A stretch of 64,000 bases of DNA, from the NCBI GenBank assembly GCA_015069465.1, contig SVIO01000008.1:1-64000 (forward strand), read 5' to 3'. This DNA is from Clostridiales bacterium (GTDB lineage Bacteria; Bacillota; Clostridia; Christensenellales; Borkfalkiaceae). The notes below the pieces were generated by a model that was given only the letters and a program-made list of their open reading frames with translations, did not search any database and had not been told where the DNA came from. Within the stretch, counting starts at the first letter, position 1. The number at the start of each line of letters is the position of its first letter. A program made the translations under genes and the position numbers. Shown piece after piece: positions 62,327-64,000 of this stretch.

Positions 62327-62950
62327 TTAGTAGAGTTTTGTGAACTCATAATCTGGGTCGATGCCCAATTTCTTTAATGCTTCATCTTTTCTCTTTTTGA
62401 TGTCGTCATCTAAAGCATCAAAGTAGTTGTTACCTTCTGTGTCGATATCAACGATAAATGGTCCTAAGTCTTTAACCTTAAAGAACCAAGATGCTTCGAT
62501 ACTGCCAAGTTCATCAAATAGATGCACGTCTTGAACTTCAATAGAGTCAATCCAAAGGTTTGGACTTACTGAACGTGGTGAGCAGTGAACACACTTCATT
62601 TTCTTCATCATTTCAGCAGTGCTCTTGCCCATTGTTGTTTTACCGATAATCATCTTTAATTTCCAGTTTTCAACACTCTTAGCACCCCATTTTTCAAATC
62701 TAATGCTTGATGTTGGCATGAAAGATTTAAGTGACCATTCGCCGTTTTCTTTAACGATGATAGGTCCATTGTGGATTAAAACGTTTCTATCATCTGTTGA
62801 GAAAGGTAATTCGTGACCTTCGTCAAAAATATACTTATGTAATCTTGAACGACATGTGAAAACTTCACCACTAATATATATTGTATCGCCGAGTTTTAAT
62901 TGTTCAATATCCTCGTTTTTAAGAGGAGCTTGTAAATGATATTCTGCCAT
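62327..62950 (-). CDS. Fumarate hydratase class I, beta subunit (C-terminal domain)
   Basis: 207 aa. The C-terminal half of class I fumarase / L-tartrate dehydratase, which is a separate subunit here as in many Clostridia. Signatures: YISGEVFTCRSRLHKY, the phosphate/substrate loop GKTTMGKST, and the Cys/Arg-rich CVHCSPRSVSPNLW. It pairs with the alpha subunit upstream (5-bp gap) to form the Fe-S hydro-lyase acting on malate/fumarate. Tartrate dehydratase activity cannot be excluded by sequence. Confidence 0.93.
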   Translation of the reverse strand: MAEYHLQAPLKNEDIEQLKLGDTIYISGEVFTCRSRLHKYIFDEGHELPFSTDDRNVLIHNGPIIVKENGEWSLKSFMPTSSIRFEKWGAKSVENWKLKMIIGKTTMGKSTAEMMKKMKCVHCSPRSVSPNLWIDSIEVQDVHLFDELGSIEASWFFKVKDLGPFIVDIDTEGNNYFDALDDDIKKRKDEALKKLGIDPDYEFTKLY

Positions 62951-62955
62951 ATTTA

Positions 62956-63873
62956 TTACCTACCTTCAAACCAATTTGGACTTGACATTGCTGTCACTTT
63001 TCCATCTGCATCAATTCTTGATGATGCTCTACGAGCAACCATACAGTTTGTACTTGTTGCAACTGCAATACCAGCAATGTGTGTATATGCATATTCAACG
63101 TTAACGCCAAGAACAGATGTTGAACCACCTGCACCTAAAAGACCGATACCTAAGCTGTTAATAGCTTCGTATAAATCTTCTTCGATTTTTCTAAACATTG
63201 GGTCTGGGTGTTTAGAACCAACTGTTCTAAGACAAGCAGCTTCTTTTGCAAGGTTAGCAGCAACGTTTGCTGTACCACCGATACCGATACCCAAAACTGT
63301 TGGTGGGCATACAGCACCTGCACGAGTTGATGCTACAACGCAGTCTAAAATGAACTTTTCAATACCCTTAACGCCGTCAGCAAATGCAACGATACGGTGT
63401 CTTGTACCACCGAAGCATTCAGAGCCACCACCCTTAGCAACGTATGACATTTCGATTGCATCGCCATCAACAAATTGATATGTGAAGTCTGGAATGTTCA
63501 TACCGATGTTGTTACCTGGGTCATAGCCTGTGAGTGGGTGTTTCATTGTTGCACGAAGATAGCCGAGTTTTGTTGCTCTTGCAACAGCACGACGTGTTGC
63601 TTCTTCCATAGCCATAAAGCCACCTTCAATTTCAAACTTGTTACCTACTTTGAAGTAGAAAATTGGCCAACCTGTGTCTGGGCAGAGTGGGTTTTGGCGA
63701 ACTTTAGATAAAGCCATGCTATCATAAGTTGCTTGCAAACCCTTTCTTGCTTCTGGGCTTTGTTCTCTTGCAATCGCTTGTTCAAACGCTAACTTAACGT
63801 CTGGAGAGATTTCAGTTGCGCCACGCTTGATTGTCTGAAATATTGTTTCTTCAAATAAATCAATTTTAATCAT
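62956..63873 (-). CDS. Fumarate hydratase class I, alpha subunit (N-terminal Fe-S domain)
   Basis: 305 aa from ATG 63873 with AGGTG 8 bp upstream; a GTG three codons earlier overlaps that SD. It carries the oxygen-sensitive [4Fe-4S] cluster; candidate ligand Cys are in NPLCPDTG, VVASTRAGAVCPPT (quoted with its start removed) and the EAACLRT region. The domain also has GGGSECFGGTRHR. It begins 1 bp after the stop of the upstream partial gene, so both are in one operon. Confidence 0.92.
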   Translation of the reverse strand: MIKIDLFEETIFQTIKRGATEISPDVKLAFEQAIAREQSPEARKGLQATYDSMALSKVRQNPLCPDTGWPIFYFKVGNKFEIEGGFMAMEEATRRAVARATKLGYLRATMKHPLTGYDPGNNIGMNIPDFTYQFVDGDAIEMSYVAKGGGSECFGGTRHRIVAFADGVKGIEKFILDCVVASTRAGAVCPPTVLGIGIGGTANVAANLAKEAACLRTVGSKHPDPMFRKIEEDLYEAINSLGIGLLGAGGSTSVLGVNVEYAYTHIAGIAVATSTNCMVARRASSRIDADGKVTAMSSPNWFEGR

Positions 63874-63874
63874 A

Positions 63875-64000
63875 TTAGTCACCTATTAAAATTTTTGCTA
63901 GTGGCATATGTTGTTGACAACCATAAATATCGTCGTCAGCCAAACTACCACTAATATTTTTTCTTGGGAATGTTATTTTCAATGAGTTTACAACATCATA
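63875..64000 (-). CDS. C-terminal end of an unidentified protein (partial, cut by window edge)
   Basis: The last 41 codons of a frame entering from the right edge and stopping at TAA 63875-63877. Visible residues include YDVVNSLKITFPRK, then SGSLADDDIYGCQQHMPL and AKILIGD at the end. The tight 1-bp spacing to the fumarase alpha subunit shows co-transcription and probable translational coupling. The family is not recognised from this fragment. Confidence 0.65.
   Translation of the reverse strand, partial: YDVVNSLKITFPRKNISGSLADDDIYGCQQHMPLAKILIGD

Overview
The window looks like a chromosomal core region of a low-GC, anaerobic Bacillota (Clostridia-type) bacterium. Supporting signs are A+T-rich DNA, strong AGGAGG-type ribosome binding sites, TTGACA/TATAAT promoters, short GC-stem terminators, alpha2-type GlyRS, the zinc form of L32, Pta-AckA acetate metabolism, rubrerythrin and two-subunit iron-sulfur fumarase. 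The order or genus cannot be fixed from sequence alone. Almost every gene is on the minus strand, as expected for a leading-strand replichore arm. No tRNA, rRNA, CRISPR or insertion sequence was found.

Layout from left to right: a plus-strand gene end (1-100); a ferritin-like protein, MalQ and a FabG-like reductase (161-3829); efp-pepP (3946-5578); and the transcription/translation operon ispG, a reduced polC, rimP-nusA-ylxR-ylxQ-infB-rbfA-nrnA-truB-ribF and a TIM-barrel gene (16981 down to 5615). Upstream of ispG lies an 8-kb cassette of phage head and packaging genes with its own promoter (25152-17097). Then come a type II topoisomerase pair, a small plus-strand membrane-protein unit, a FAD enzyme-rho-adenine methylase operon, HAD-argS, ychF, a surface lipoprotein, ppiB, glnS, glyS, rubrerythrin, a 6S-like RNA, DUF177-rpmF, pta-ackA with divergent tmcAL, two ceramidase-like paralogues, gdhA, the lipid/translation operon rpsB-tsf-[SDR]-pyrH-frr-uppS-cdsA-dxr-rseP (60606-52605), mtlD and the fumarase genes.

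The two halves of the conserved Bacillota cluster rpsB...rseP-ispG-polC-rimP...ribF are present in the usual order and orientation, but about 35 kb separates rseP from ispG. The polC position holds only the N-terminal region, OB fold and DEDDh proofreading exonuclease; the PHP and polymerase parts are absent.

The best candidate for an undescribed system is the 17.1-25.1 kb cassette. It has intact genes for large terminase, a short small-terminase-like protein without room for a DNA-binding domain, portal, scaffold, HK97-fold coat, a connector and a probable hub protein, and a coiled-coil protein in the position of the P22 tail needle. There is no integrase, replication, lysis or tail-fibre gene, and it sits between housekeeping genes. 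This pattern fits a domesticated, gene-transfer-agent-like particle or a trimmed prophage remnant. Other notable items are a probable 6S-like RNA, a 148-nt inverted-repeat-bounded element between pyrH and frr, an rpsB leader, probable leaderless mRNAs for ispG and pepP, and a 40-residue membrane protein with its own promoter and terminator.
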